A DNA stretch of 64,000 nt from Pseudoalteromonas sp. MSK9-3 (GTDB lineage Bacteria > Pseudomonadota > Gammaproteobacteria > Enterobacterales > Alteromonadaceae): contig NZ_MIET01000007.1 in NCBI RefSeq assembly GCF_003590335.1, positions 1-64,000 on the forward strand. Direction: 5' to 3'. The stretch's first letter is position 1; every line of letters starts with the position of its first letter. The notes beneath the pieces were generated by a model. That model was not told the DNA's origin. It searched no databases and saw nothing but the letters and a program-made list of their open reading frames with translations. The translations under genes were made by a program, and so were the position numbers. Below, piece after piece: positions 47,259-57,117 of this stretch.

Positions 47259-49121
47259 TTATTCTAACTCTAGACTAAACTCGCTAATTGAACCGTCTCC
47301 ATGCCACAACTCATACTGTGCTAACTTCCCTTGCTCTAACCTGATCAGACTGATCGCACTATTAGAGACTAAGTAAGGCTGTTTATTCGTGGCACCTTCT
47401 AATGGGTGTTTGTTGACTTCCATTTGCCAGCGCTTAGTAAAAAAGTTAAGCGGGCTCCACGGACCATAAAAAATAGAGTCTAACTTATCTAAGCAAGCAA
47501 TTAACTTTTTAGGAAACTCATTTTTAATACCGGATGCGGTTAACTGCCAAATTCGATTATGATGTCGACCAAACCGAGACTGTACTGAAAAACAAAACGA
47601 ATAATGTACATCTCCTGACAAAATGATCGTTTCCTTCGGTGTATCAGCACGCTTAAATATATCTAATAGCTTTTTGGCAGACCCTTCATGGGCCATCCAG
47701 TTTTCTACATCAACCATTAAAGGCTGACCGCACATATTAAAAGCAGCTTGGATCGCTTCAATTGATTTAACGCCAAAAACGGGAGGAGGTGATACTAAGA
47801 TAACAGCTTCATGATTAACTAAGGTCTCTTGCAACCCCATTAACATTTCCCAGTCCATCAAACCACTGGGCTCTGCAAAGTTTTGTTCATTTCTCCAACG
47901 ATGTGTGCGCGTATCTAATACGACAACTTTAGGGAATGTATCCAAACAAAAATGCCATCGCCCAAATCGTTGTAATTCTTTATCTAAAGTTGAAAACAGC
48001 CATTGCCCTTCAACTAAACTCGCTTCAAAAGGCGCTAACAACGTTTTAGAATGCACCATGGCATCATTGCCTAAACCCTGAAATAACCAATAGCTCAACA
48101 AACCATTATGGATAATTCGGCTACTGACTGAATTGCTGGCAATGGCTTGTTCCCACTGCGCTGTTAAATTCCAATCATCCGTTACATCATGATCATCAAA
48201 CATCATTAATGTAGAAATGTTCGCAAATAAGCGCTGGGTATTAGGCAGCCCAGTAATAAATTCCTGTAAAACTAGCCATTCATCGTAAAACTTTTGTCGC
48301 TTAGCATTGTCTTGCGCTTTATACCTAATTTTATCCGCTTCAATCAATGTCCACACCACAGGACTGAATGCCAACAAATAATAGGCGATAAACTCTTCAA
48401 AGTGCATAAGGTGGTTACACGCATGCATACTCGTAAAGTGTGCATCATCTGTTTTTGTCCAATAGCGCAAAGAGCGCTTAGAACATGCTTGCCAGGGTGT
48501 TTTTGGTAATAGGTGTTCTCGATTGAATAATTGTTCTTGAATTTCTTCAAGCGGGCCTAAGCTATTGAGCGTTTCTTTATATAATCCAAGTTTGTCTATT
48601 AATTGATGAATAGCCAATAACATCGCACCTGCCACATCATCCGCATATATCTGATCACCCGACATCAATAATAAGCTTGGGCCACTCTGACCTTGTTGCC
48701 GAAAACCCTCTAACTGGGTATCAGCCATAACCAAGCTATCTTTACTTGAATGATGTGGATTTCTACAAGAACCATGTAAAACTTTAGAGAGTTGCTTAGG
48801 GATTATGAACTGTGGAGATGATAGTCCTCCATAACAAAATTCATCTAGCCTTTGAGCTTTTTCGTCAAAGTAGACGCCATAACCCAAGGCTTGATCTGCT
48901 ATAAAATCGCCTTGTAGAGGTGTCACTATTACAGTGTGCAGGTAACAGTACTTTCCCAACTCAAGCGTTGTTTGTTCCGAGTGAACATCGTATCCAGATA
49001 CTGAAAAAGTGACCTGAGTAGCACAACTTGTCACCAGTTGGATGCATACTTGATGCGGCTCGGCTCGACGGATCATCGGGCCAAGTAGCATCATAGGCAA
49101 AGTTTTTTTACAATCAGACAT
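47259..49121 (-). CDS. PhoD-like metallophosphatase
   Basis: 620 residues. Phosphatase motifs of the PhoD/alkaline phosphatase D fold: HGSCRNP near 118, LMSGDQIYADD, FDDHDVTDDWN, and LSGDVHYSFCF. The N-terminal ~110 residues form a beta sandwich. There is no signal peptide or twin-arginine motif, unlike secreted PhoD, so it probably acts in the cytoplasm. The substrate is unknown. Its start overlaps the tatD gene end by 8 bp, so it is read as the last gene of the long minus-strand cluster. Confidence 0.84.
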   Translation of the reverse strand: MSDCKKTLPMMLLGPMIRRAEPHQVCIQLVTSCATQVTFSVSGYDVHSEQTTLELGKYCYLHTVIVTPLQGDFIADQALGYGVYFDEKAQRLDEFCYGGLSSPQFIIPKQLSKVLHGSCRNPHHSSKDSLVMADTQLEGFRQQGQSGPSLLLMSGDQIYADDVAGAMLLAIHQLIDKLGLYKETLNSLGPLEEIQEQLFNREHLLPKTPWQACSKRSLRYWTKTDDAHFTSMHACNHLMHFEEFIAYYLLAFSPVVWTLIEADKIRYKAQDNAKRQKFYDEWLVLQEFITGLPNTQRLFANISTLMMFDDHDVTDDWNLTAQWEQAIASNSVSSRIIHNGLLSYWLFQGLGNDAMVHSKTLLAPFEASLVEGQWLFSTLDKELQRFGRWHFCLDTFPKVVVLDTRTHRWRNEQNFAEPSGLMDWEMLMGLQETLVNHEAVILVSPPPVFGVKSIEAIQAAFNMCGQPLMVDVENWMAHEGSAKKLLDIFKRADTPKETIILSGDVHYSFCFSVQSRFGRHHNRIWQLTASGIKNEFPKKLIACLDKLDSIFYGPWSPLNFFTKRWQMEVNKHPLEGATNKQPYLVSNSAISLIRLEQGKLAQYELWHGDGSISEFSLELE

Positions 49122-49899
49122 TCACTTTTGGGGCTAAATTAAATAGTTGATAAAAGTTATCCGTTGTCGCTTTTGCCAACTCATTAAAAGTCAGCCCTTT
49201 TAAATCAGCAATATAGTAACCAACATCTTGCACATAAGCAGGCTGGTTAGTTTTACCACGATAAGGCACAGGCGCTAAATAAGGAGAGTCGGTTTCAATT
49301 AATAATCGGTCTAACGGAAGTTGTTTCACCACATCTTTTAATTCAACTGCATTTTTAAACGTGACAATACCCGAAATTGAAATATAAAACCCCATATCAA
49401 TGGCTTTTTTCGCCATAGCCCAATCCTCGGTAAAACAATGCAGAACACCACCACACCGCTCTGCGTTATGGGCTTTCATTAACGCAATCGTATCTTCGCG
49501 TGCATCACGTGTATGAATAATAAGAGGCTTGTTTAGCTCGTTTGCTACTTCAATATGGCCAACAAAACTATCTTGTTGAACTTGATGAGTATCTTTTGAA
49601 TAATAGTAATCGAGTCCAGTTTCCCCTACCGCAACGACACGTTCGTGCCCAGCTAACTGACGTAACAATGCTTTATCTAATTGATCTTTCTGATCTAATG
49701 GATGGACGCCACATGATGCGGAAATATCTTTATAGGGAAGGATCGTGTCGAGCATGCTGGGGAACTGTTCAAGCGTCACGCTCACACATAAAAAGTGCTC
49801 AACCTGCTTTGCTCTTGCAGCTTGTAAAATATCAGGTAAGTCCTGTCCTAGCTTGTCAAAATCAAGCCTGTCTAAATGGCAATGGGAATCTACAATCAT
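49114..49899 (-). CDS. TatD-family metal-dependent hydrolase (YcfH type)
   Basis: 261-residue TIM-barrel hydrolase. Metal ligands appear in DSHCHLDRLDFD, VGETGLDYYYS, IIHTRDA, LHCFTED and IETDSPYLAP. YcfH-type proteins are deoxyribonuclease-like 3'-5' enzymes in DNA quality control. Placed after holB-pilZ, the conserved order in pseudomonads and relatives. Confidence 0.92.
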   Translation of the reverse strand: MIVDSHCHLDRLDFDKLGQDLPDILQAARAKQVEHFLCVSVTLEQFPSMLDTILPYKDISASCGVHPLDQKDQLDKALLRQLAGHERVVAVGETGLDYYYSKDTHQVQQDSFVGHIEVANELNKPLIIHTRDAREDTIALMKAHNAERCGGVLHCFTEDWAMAKKAIDMGFYISISGIVTFKNAVELKDVVKQLPLDRLLIETDSPYLAPVPYRGKTNQPAYVQDVGYYIADLKGLTFNELAKATTDNFYQLFNLAPKVNV

Positions 49900-49907
49900 A
49901 ACTACTC

Positions 49908-50234
49908 TTACATGGTGTAGGTGGGTTTATCGGCGTTAAGCATAGTGCCTAATAGCTTAATTATTTTGTCGTTAACACGGTCTTTATCTTCGACAAAACC
50001 AATGCCAACTCCGGGGGGGTTGGAATTTTGTGCACCCTGAGGGGTGATCCAAACGACCTTGCCCAAGACTAAATCATGTTCTAATGCATCAGGTAGGGTT
50101 ACGCGCATGTTCGCTGGCTGGCCCAGTTCATAGCGTGTATTGGTCTTTATAAACAAACCACCGTGCTTTAAAGCTGGCATATAACACCGATACAGTTCAT
50201 CTAAATCTTCAAAATCTACTAATAACTCTTGCAC
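49908..50234 (-). CDS. pilZ: Type IV pilus assembly PilZ protein
   Basis: 108 residues, the original PilZ type: YRCYMPALKHGGLFIKTNTRYELG, GKVVWITPQGAQNSNPPGVGIGF and the DKPTYTM end match Pseudomonas PilZ. It lacks the RxxxR and D/NxSxxG c-di-GMP residues, so, as for P. aeruginosa PilZ, it should not bind c-di-GMP but act in pilus extension with PilB/FimX. The start is a GTG at 50234 with AGGATG 9 nt upstream. The order holB-pilZ-tatD is the conserved one. Confidence 0.9.
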   Translation of the reverse strand: MQELLVDFEDLDELYRCYMPALKHGGLFIKTNTRYELGQPANMRVTLPDALEHDLVLGKVVWITPQGAQNSNPPGVGIGFVEDKDRVNDKIIKLLGTMLNADKPTYTM

Positions 50235-50245
50235 AATGTTACATC

Positions 50246-51145
50246 CTATTTTATTGCGTTTTGTAACGTATATATTAGCTTAGCTAACCCTAATGATTGA
50301 TTTAAGCCTAGGATCTGTTGTGTATCTAACATAAAACGATGCATCGCTTTCTGCGCATCATTATATGCACTAAAAGCCAAACCGTGTTGTAAACTATATT
50401 TAAGCTGTTGATTAATAAATACGTAAAATACAGAGACCAACTGGGTATGCTCTGTCAAAATCTTTTGTACTTCGGCAAAATTATGACTTGCTTTTAAGTT
50501 ACTTGCAAATAAGTACAGCGTCTCGATTTTTTCTAACAGCCCCTCTTGATGCCACTGCACTAACTTTAAGGGTTGAGAATAAAAATGTGCACCCCAAGCA
50601 AAGTCATGCAGCGGGATATGTTGTTTTGCTAACCAAGCTTGGGCATGAGATCCGTCAATTACTGCGACGGCTTGTTGTCCGCAACGACTTAAAACCGTTG
50701 CAGGTAACTGGCTTTTATCATTACATGTTAATAAGATATATCGATTTAAATTCGGCTCTTCAAGGTTTTTTAACAACGCATTAGCCGCAGAGTGCGTCAT
50801 TTTCTCTGCATCTTTGATTATGACGACTTTATTGCCACCTTGCAGCGCAGAGTGATGTACAAAGTCACTTAAACTGCGTATCGCATCAACGCCTATGCTA
50901 TTTGCTTCAGCACTTATTAACAGCCTATCAGGGTGTGTTCCGGCAGCCAGTAATCCACATGTTTTACATGTATTACAAGGTTCAAAGCCCTCTGGCCGCT
51001 CACAGAGTAAAGTACTCGCAAGCTGGTTAGCTAAATCAAATTTACCAACGCCAGCTAAGCCAATAAATAATTGTGCATGATGAAAGCGGTGTAACTGAAA
51101 ACTATCTTGTAATTGTTGCCACACGCCCTGTTGCCAAGTATACAT
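50246..51145 (-). CDS. holB: DNA polymerase III delta' subunit
   Basis: Clamp-loader subunit of 299 residues. The N-terminal P-loop-like GLAGVGKFDLA, the zinc module CNTCKTCGLLAAGTHPD (with an earlier Cys), and the sensor region TCNDKSQLPATVLSRC identify HolB. It works with DnaX and HolA to load the beta clamp. Start lies 1 bp past the tmk stop. Confidence 0.94.
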   Translation of the reverse strand: MYTWQQGVWQQLQDSFQLHRFHHAQLFIGLAGVGKFDLANQLASTLLCERPEGFEPCNTCKTCGLLAAGTHPDRLLISAEANSIGVDAIRSLSDFVHHSALQGGNKVVIIKDAEKMTHSAANALLKNLEEPNLNRYILLTCNDKSQLPATVLSRCGQQAVAVIDGSHAQAWLAKQHIPLHDFAWGAHFYSQPLKLVQWHQEGLLEKIETLYLFASNLKASHNFAEVQKILTEHTQLVSVFYVFINQQLKYSLQHGLAFSAYNDAQKAMHRFMLDTQQILGLNQSLGLAKLIYTLQNAIK

Positions 51146-51146
51146 A

Positions 51147-51776
51147 TTATGCTTTCACACTAAGATAAAAAGTGTGTAGCGCTGCGACAATATCTTGATG
51201 TACGCACTCTATTGATTGTTCAGCATTGATAACAACACACTGTTCATTCGCATTCGCAAGCGTTAAATACCGCTCACGCGTGCGTTCAAAAAAGCTCAGC
51301 GCCTCACGCTCAATTCGGTCAAGTTCACCACGACCTTTAGCCCTAGCGAGTCCGACTTCCGGTCTAATATCTAAATAAAGCGTCAAATCAGGCTTTAGCC
51401 CTTTCAATACGATGTCCGATAGTGCCGCTAACGTCTCCTGCGGTAGGCCCCGTCCCCCACCTTGATAAGCTTGTGAAGACATATCATGGCGGTCACCCAG
51501 TACCCACTTACCTTGGCTAAGCGCTGGCGTAATTACATTATGTAATAACTGCATACGTGCTGCATACATCAGCATAAGTTCTGTTTCTGGCGCTATATTT
51601 TCTTCATGCTGCTGTTTAATAAGATCTCGTAACGCTTCAGCTAATGGGGTACCACCTGGTTCACGTGTCTGAACAAAATCAATGGCTTTATCAGCTAAAA
51701 ACTGCTGACATGCCTGCATTGCTGTAGATTTACCTGCGCCCTCAAGGCCCTCTATTACGATGAATTTAGCTGTCAT
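51147..51776 (-). CDS. tmk: Thymidylate kinase
   Basis: dTMP + ATP to dTDP + ADP. 209 residues. P-loop [12 protein letters not shown](H) motif [17 protein letters not shown], and LID residues [12 protein letters not shown] (E. coli-type Arg in the LID). The start overlaps the mltG end by 11 bp. Confidence 0.96.
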   Translation of the reverse strand: MTAKFIVIEGLEGAGKSTAMQACQQFLADKAIDFVQTREPGGTPLAEALRDLIKQQHEENIAPETELMLMYAARMQLLHNVITPALSQGKWVLGDRHDMSSQAYQGGGRGLPQETLAALSDIVLKGLKPDLTLYLDIRPEVGLARAKGRGELDRIEREALSFFERTRERYLTLANANEQCVVINAEQSIECVHQDIVAALHTFYLSVKA

Positions 51777-52752
51777 TACGTCTCTTTAAAATATATTTTT
51801 GTACAGCGCGGTTGTGCGCTGTTAAATCTTTTGAAAATTGATGCTGGCCATTACCCTTAGCAACAAAATAAAAATAATCCGATGCTTCAGGGTTTAATGC
51901 TGCCCGAATCGCATCTTGCGAAGGCATAGCTATGGGAGTGGGCGGCAGACCTTTTATCCTATATGTATTATATGGCGTGTATTGTCGTAAGTCTTGGCGT
52001 TTTATATCCCCATCAAATTGCTCTCCGAGACCATAAATAACCGTAGGATCTGTCTGCAATCGCATTTTTGCATTTAACCTGTTTATAAAGACTGATGAGA
52101 TCAACCCTCGCTCCGGTCCATATCCTGTTTCTTTTTCAATAATTGACGCTAATATTAATGCTTGATAGGGCGTACTTATCGGCAAGTTCTGCGCGCGACT
52201 ATTCCACTCGACATCTAACACTTCATCCATTTTACTTTTTGCTCTATTAAGAAGTGATACCGCACTAGTCCCTGCAGTGTAAGCATATGTTTCTGGTAAT
52301 AAATAACCCTCAGCAGAGCCATCTAGTCCGAGCTGTTCTGTGAGTGTTTCTAACTCAACATCATACGTAATATACCGACTTTCTTTCAACTTATTGAGTA
52401 CCAGTCTAAGTTGCTCACCCTCAATAATGGTAAAGAAAAACTGCTGTTGCTGGCCTTCATTTATTTTCTCAATAGCAGCAAGTACTGTTAAGTCGCTGAT
52501 ATCGTAAACGCCCACTTTCAATGTGACCTTCTCAGGGAATAGTTTAGCGTAGAATTTATAGGGAACGCAGGATACTAAATACTGTTCATTTTGCCATGCT
52601 CGACATAGCTGGTTAAACCCGGTGCCTGGCTTCACATGAAATAAGCTTTGTACATTATTAAGTGGTAGCGACTTAAACTTAGCGACTTGGTGTGTAAACA
52701 ATATCGTTACGACAACGGTTAAAGCAATGACTACCAGAAAAAAATTTTTCAA
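51766..52752 (-). CDS. mltG: Endolytic murein transglycosylase MltG
   Basis: Inner-membrane enzyme of 328 residues that cuts nascent glycan strands. One N-terminal membrane anchor (about 5-22), then a LysM-like part and the YceG domain with catalytic Glu in [16 protein letters not shown] and [14 protein letters not shown]. Overlaps pabC by 4 bp. Confidence 0.94.
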   Translation of the reverse strand: MKNFFLVVIALTVVVTILFTHQVAKFKSLPLNNVQSLFHVKPGTGFNQLCRAWQNEQYLVSCVPYKFYAKLFPEKVTLKVGVYDISDLTVLAAIEKINEGQQQQFFFTIIEGEQLRLVLNKLKESRYITYDVELETLTEQLGLDGSAEGYLLPETYAYTAGTSAVSLLNRAKSKMDEVLDVEWNSRAQNLPISTPYQALILASIIEKETGYGPERGLISSVFINRLNAKMRLQTDPTVIYGLGEQFDGDIKRQDLRQYTPYNTYRIKGLPPTPIAMPSQDAIRAALNPEASDYFYFVAKGNGQHQFSKDLTAHNRAVQKYILKRRNDS

Positions 52753-53537
52753 GACTGTACCTTGTTATTCAGCTTTCTAATGGCACCAAACACGATGTCT
52801 AAATCATATGCTTTTTCACCCAATTGCGAAACAGGCATGCATTCCATTAGGCTATTACATACCACAACTGCATCCATCTCAAGTAGTTGCTCTAATTTAA
52901 TTTGGGTGGGCTTGATCAAATTGTGCTGAGCTAAGTGCTTTAGATATACCCCTTCAATACCGCATTTATCTAACTTTGGCGTATAAAACTTTCCCTCTTT
53001 ATAAACAATAATGTTTCCAACAGAAGTTTCTATAACATGGTTATCAATATCCATAACAACCACATCATCATCACTAAATTGCATCGCATCTTGTTTAATT
53101 AAAACTTGCTCTAATCTGTTTAATGTTTTTAAGCCAGCCAACAATGGTTGATGCCCTAACTGAATGTTACTGACCCCCAAGCACAAGCCTGTTTGGGAAA
53201 GTTGTGTATAATGCATTGGGAATTCGCTGACGGACACGGTCACCGTTGGTGTTACGTTTACTGGAGGGGTATAGCCTCGTCCTCCCACACCACGAGTAAT
53301 AATGACCTTTAATACCGCTTGTTGGTGTATTTTTGCTACCTCAACACAATAGTCGGTGAGTTCTTGCCAATTAAATGCTGTAAACCCTAACCTTTGTTGG
53401 CATTGCTGCAATCGTTGTATGTGTAATGGCCATAATGCGAGTTGCCCCGCTTTGATTTGTACGGTCGTAAAAAAGCCATCCCCGTACTGCAGCCCTCGAT
53501 CTTTGCAAGAGAGTGTGTCTGTCATTATTATATTCAT
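52749..53537 (-). CDS. pabC: Aminodeoxychorismate lyase
   Basis: PLP enzyme of folate synthesis: 4-amino-4-deoxychorismate to p-aminobenzoate + pyruvate. 262 residues. N-terminal DRGLQYGDGFFTT, PLP lysine in LAGLKTLNRLEQVL, and DNHVIETSVGNI fit PabC of the fold-type IV aminotransferase group. AGGTG lies before the ATG at 53537; a second ATG is 4 codons in. It follows fabF after a terminator-like hairpin. Confidence 0.93.
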   Translation of the reverse strand: MNIIMTDTLSCKDRGLQYGDGFFTTVQIKAGQLALWPLHIQRLQQCQQRLGFTAFNWQELTDYCVEVAKIHQQAVLKVIITRGVGGRGYTPPVNVTPTVTVSVSEFPMHYTQLSQTGLCLGVSNIQLGHQPLLAGLKTLNRLEQVLIKQDAMQFSDDDVVVMDIDNHVIETSVGNIIVYKEGKFYTPKLDKCGIEGVYLKHLAQHNLIKPTQIKLEQLLEMDAVVVCNSLMECMPVSQLGEKAYDLDIVFGAIRKLNNKVQS

Positions 53538-53548
53538 CTAACACCTAC

Positions 53549-53575
53549 AAAAAAGCCCGGCATTGCCAGGCTTTT
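53549..53575 (-). terminator. Terminator after fabF (minus strand)
   Basis: On the minus strand AAAAGCCtGGC, a 3-nt loop and GCCGGGCTTTT form a stem with one mismatch, followed by TT. It may end part of fabF transcripts before pabC. Confidence 0.75.
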
Positions 53576-53598
53576 AATTATTCCTTACTGACTAGATA

Positions 53599-54837
53599 TT
53601 ATACCTTTTTAAACAGTAAAGAACCATTGGTCCCACCGAAACCAAAAGAGTTACACAAAGCATACTCTAATTTTGCATCTCGTGCGGTGTGGGCAATGTA
53701 ATCTAAATCACACCCTTCATCAGGGTTATCTAAGTTAATCGTTGGTGATACTTTTTGTTCTTGTAACGACAACGCAGTGATTATTGACTCTACAGAGCCA
53801 GCAGCACCCAATAAATGCCCCATCATAGATTTAGACGACCCAACCATCACTTTATCAGCAGCACTGCCAAATACAGATTTAACGGCCTGTGTTTCCGCTT
53901 TATCACCCGCATTGGTTGACGTGCCATGTGCGTTGATATAACCGATTTGATCAGCATTCACACCAGCATCATTTAATGCATTAACCATCGCTAATGCTGC
54001 ACCAGAACCATCTTCTGGTGGCGAAGTCATGTGAAATGCATCACCACTCATGCCAAAACCCACTAGCTCTGAGTATATTTTAGCACCACGTGCTTTAGCA
54101 TGTTCATACTCTTCAAGTACCATCACGCCAGCACCATCAGACAAAACAAAGCCATCACGGTCTCTGTCCCATGGTCTTGATGCCGCTTCAGGGTCATCAT
54201 TGCGTGTAGATAATGCTCTCGCCGCACTAAAACCACCCATACCAATAGGGGTTGACGCTTTTTCAGCACCACCAGCTACCATAGCATCTGCATCGCCATA
54301 CGCAATCATACGTGCGGCATGACCAATATTGTGTAGGCCAGTTGTACATGCTGTAACAATAGAAATGTTAGGACCACGAAGTCCGTGCATAATAGATAGA
54401 TGACCCGAGATCATGTTAATGATGGTCGACGGCACGTAAAATGGTGACAATTTACGTGGACCACTGTTTAATAGCTTAACATGATTCTCTTCTATCAGTG
54501 TCAGTCCACCGATCCCAGAACCCACTGCAACCCCAATACGTGCTGCATTTTCGTCTGTGACCTCTAGACCAGAATCTTTAAAAGCTTGAATACCCGCTGC
54601 GATACCGTACTGGATAAATAAATCCATCTTCTTAGCATCTTTCTTTGGCATGAACTGTGTAACATCAAAGTCGTTCACCAACCCAGCGAATTTAGTTCCA
54701 AAGCTTGAAGTATCAAAATGAGTAATGTTTTCGATGCCACTACGGCCATCTAATAAACCCTGCCAGGTTGATGATACATCGTTACCTAGCGGCGTAAGCA
54801 TACCTAAGCCAGTTACTACGACTCGACGTTTAGCCAC
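53599..54837 (-). CDS. fabF: 3-oxoacyl-ACP synthase II
   Basis: Condenses malonyl-ACP with acyl-ACP; the C16:1 to C18:1 step gives temperature control of unsaturation in E. coli. 412 residues. Catalytic Cys in VTACTTG (C164), His in [11 protein letters not shown] and [11 protein letters not shown] place the start at a GTG (54837, reading [10 protein letters not shown]) because GGAGG lies 5 nt upstream. That makes the N-terminus match E. coli FabF exactly in length, while an ATG at 54849 would cover the ribosome site. Confidence 0.95.
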   Translation of the reverse strand: MAKRRVVVTGLGMLTPLGNDVSSTWQGLLDGRSGIENITHFDTSSFGTKFAGLVNDFDVTQFMPKKDAKKMDLFIQYGIAAGIQAFKDSGLEVTDENAARIGVAVGSGIGGLTLIEENHVKLLNSGPRKLSPFYVPSTIINMISGHLSIMHGLRGPNISIVTACTTGLHNIGHAARMIAYGDADAMVAGGAEKASTPIGMGGFSAARALSTRNDDPEAASRPWDRDRDGFVLSDGAGVMVLEEYEHAKARGAKIYSELVGFGMSGDAFHMTSPPEDGSGAALAMVNALNDAGVNADQIGYINAHGTSTNAGDKAETQAVKSVFGSAADKVMVGSSKSMMGHLLGAAGSVESIITALSLQEQKVSPTINLDNPDEGCDLDYIAHTARDAKLEYALCNSFGFGGTNGSLLFKKV

Positions 54838-54890
54838 GGTGACCTCCAAAAAAGGGATTATTATATTGTATGAGGGGATATAAAGACTAA

Positions 54891-54908
54891 GGGCAGCGAA
54901 TGCTGCCC
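54891..54908 (-). terminator. Hairpin between acpP and fabF
   Basis: GGGCAGC (54891-54897) and GCTGCCC (54902-54908) form a 7-bp GC-rich stem with a 4-nt loop just past acpP, followed on the minus strand by T-rich sequence. It could attenuate read-through, since acpP needs much higher expression than fabF. Confidence 0.7.
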
Positions 54909-54922
54909 CTGTGATTAGTTAC

Positions 54923-55159
54923 TTACTCTGCGTGAGCTGTAACGTAATCGATCGCTGCTTGAACAGTAGTAATTTTTTCTGCTTCTTCGTCAGGGATCTC
55001 AGTGTCGAACTCTTCTTCTAAAGCCATTACTAGTTCTACAGTGTCAAGAGAGTCAGCACCTAAGTCGTCTACAAAAGACGCTTCGTTTTTAACTTCTTCT
55101 TCTTTAACACCTAGTTGCTCAATAATGATTTTCGTTACGCGTTCTTGGATGTCGCTCAT
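54923..55159 (-). CDS. acpP: Acyl carrier protein
   Basis: 78-residue acidic four-helix protein carrying acyl chains on phosphopantetheine. The attachment serine lies in [18 protein letters not shown] (Ser37). Length and motif are canonical. An AGGAAAG-type site precedes the ATG. The 218-bp gap upstream can hold its own promoter. Confidence 0.98.
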   Translation of the reverse strand: MSDIQERVTKIIIEQLGVKEEEVKNEASFVDDLGADSLDTVELVMALEEEFDTEIPDEEAEKITTVQAAIDYVTAHAE

Positions 55160-55377
55160 TCTTCTTTCCTTTATTTAAACGCATTTGCGTTATTTTCAGA
55201 TTGCGGCGTAGTGTACGGCGCATAATACTGTGATTCAAGGATTTGCTCAGAATTTTTTATCTGGTCAAACCTGTTACCAAACATTTTGTTCTTTTATCGC
55301 CTATTTTGAGTGCGATTTCAAGACTGTTTGCAACACGATCACAAAAAATTAAACTTATTATTGCACTCAATAGTGCC

Positions 55378-56124
55378 TTAAACCATGTACATTGCACCAT
55401 TTACATGCAATGTTTCACCAGAAACATACGCTGCAGCGTCAGATGCTAAATAACACACAGCTGCAGCAATCTCTTGCGGTTGACCTAAACGGCCAGCTGG
55501 CACGTTAGCAAGTGTTGCCGCTTTTTGCTCATCAGTTAATTCATCAGTCATATCAGTTTGGATGAAACCGGGTGCAACAACGTTAACGGTAATGCCACGA
55601 GAAGCAACTTCACGGGCTAAAGACTTAGTAAAGCCAATTACGCCTGCTTTTGCTGCGGCATAGTTTGCCTGACCCGCATTCCCCATTGTACCCACAACAG
55701 AACCTATATTGATAATACGACCAGATTTTTTCTTCATCATTGGGCGCAGTACTGCTTTTGATAACCGATAAACTGAGCTCAAGTTTGTGTCAATAATATC
55801 ATCCCACTCGTTCTCTTTCATGCGCATTAAAAGGTTATCACGAGTAATACCTGCATTATTAACAAGTACATCAATGTCACCCAAATCTGCTTTAATCGCA
55901 GCGAGTGTATCAGCAATTGAGTCTGCATCAGTTACATTTAGCGCATACCCTTTTCCTTGCTCTCCAAGGTAAGTGCTGATCTTGTCAGCTCCTGACTCAC
56001 TTGTTGCAGTTCCAGCAACAATTGCCCCTTGTGCGACCAACTCAGTTGCTACTGCTTTACCAATGCCACGGCTTGCACCAGTGACCAGGACGACTTTACC
56101 TTCTAATGAAAATAGATTACTCAT
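55378..56124 (-). CDS. fabG: 3-oxoacyl-ACP reductase
   Basis: NADPH-dependent short-chain dehydrogenase of 248 residues. TGASRGIGKA cofactor loop, NNAGITRDNLLMRM, catalytic Ser (INIGSV) and YxxxK (NYAAAKAGVIG). Lies 13 bp after fabD. Confidence 0.97.
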   Translation of the reverse strand: MSNLFSLEGKVVLVTGASRGIGKAVATELVAQGAIVAGTATSESGADKISTYLGEQGKGYALNVTDADSIADTLAAIKADLGDIDVLVNNAGITRDNLLMRMKENEWDDIIDTNLSSVYRLSKAVLRPMMKKKSGRIINIGSVVGTMGNAGQANYAAAKAGVIGFTKSLAREVASRGITVNVVAPGFIQTDMTDELTDEQKAATLANVPAGRLGQPQEIAAAVCYLASDAAAYVSGETLHVNGAMYMV

Positions 56125-56137
56125 ATTCTTTCTCTAA

Positions 56138-57064
56138 TTATTTTGCAGATTCGATAGTAGCTGTATCATTCACTGCGCTACATACCACTGATTTATCAAT
56201 ACGTTTAGCTAACCCAGTCAATACTTTACCTGGGCCAAATTCATATGCTTGGGTCACGCCCAATGCCGCTAACTTTTGGAATGTTTCAGTCCAACGAACA
56301 GGGCTATATAATTGACGAACTAACGCGTCTTTAATTTCTTTTTCTGAGCAAGAAACTGTTACATCAACATTGTTAATGACATCAACTTTAGCATCGTTAA
56401 ATGCTAACTGCTCTAAATCTACCGTTAATTTATCTGCCGCTGGCTTCATTAAAGCGCAGTGTGAAGGAACACTCACAGATAAAGGCAATGCGCGTTTTGC
56501 ACCCGCTTCTTTACACGCCTCTGATGCGCGAGCAACAGCTTCTTTATGACCTGCAATCACCACTTGACCAGGTGAATTGTAATTTACTGGTGATACAATC
56601 TGTTCTTGTGCACTTTGTGTGCACACATCTGCAATTATTGCATCGTCTAACCCAATTATTGCTGCCATCGAACCTGTCCCCGCGGGTACAGCTTCTTGCA
56701 TATATAACCCACGCTTTTCAACTAACTTAACTGCTTCAGCCAAGCTGATCACTTCAGCACAAACTAGCGCAGAATATTCACCTAAGCTATGGCCTGCCAT
56801 CACGACCTCGCAGTCAGGATTATTCGCACGCCACTGACGATAAATAGCAACACTTGCAGTTAAAAGAGCGGGTTGTGTACGGTGTGTTTGATTTAACTCT
56901 GATTCAGGCCCATTTAAAACCAATTCAGCTAAATTGTAACCCAAAGCATCAGAAGCCTCTGAGAAAGTCGCTTTAACTGTGTCTGATGTAGCAAGTAGTT
57001 CTGCAAGCATACCAACGGCTTGAGAGCCTTGCCCTGGAAATAAAAGTGCGATTTTTTGTGACAT
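56138..57064 (-). CDS. fabD: Malonyl-CoA-ACP transacylase
   Basis: Loads malonyl groups onto ACP. 308 residues. LFPGQGSQAVGM, catalytic serine in AGHSLGEYSALV, and VPSHCALM (His). Starts 53 bp after plsX; the usual fabH is not between them. Confidence 0.97.
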   Translation of the reverse strand: MSQKIALLFPGQGSQAVGMLAELLATSDTVKATFSEASDALGYNLAELVLNGPESELNQTHRTQPALLTASVAIYRQWRANNPDCEVVMAGHSLGEYSALVCAEVISLAEAVKLVEKRGLYMQEAVPAGTGSMAAIIGLDDAIIADVCTQSAQEQIVSPVNYNSPGQVVIAGHKEAVARASEACKEAGAKRALPLSVSVPSHCALMKPAADKLTVDLEQLAFNDAKVDVINNVDVTVSCSEKEIKDALVRQLYSPVRWTETFQKLAALGVTQAYEFGPGKVLTGLAKRIDKSVVCSAVNDTATIESAK

Positions 57065-57117
57065 ATTGTGCTCTTAAAATAGATAGTTGTGCCATTCCCG
57101 CTCAACACAACTACTTT

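Noticed and set aside
49908..50234. PilZ-domain protein as a c-di-GMP receptor
   Set aside because: The RxxxR and D/NxSxxG ligand motifs are missing; it matches the non-binding pilus-type PilZ.
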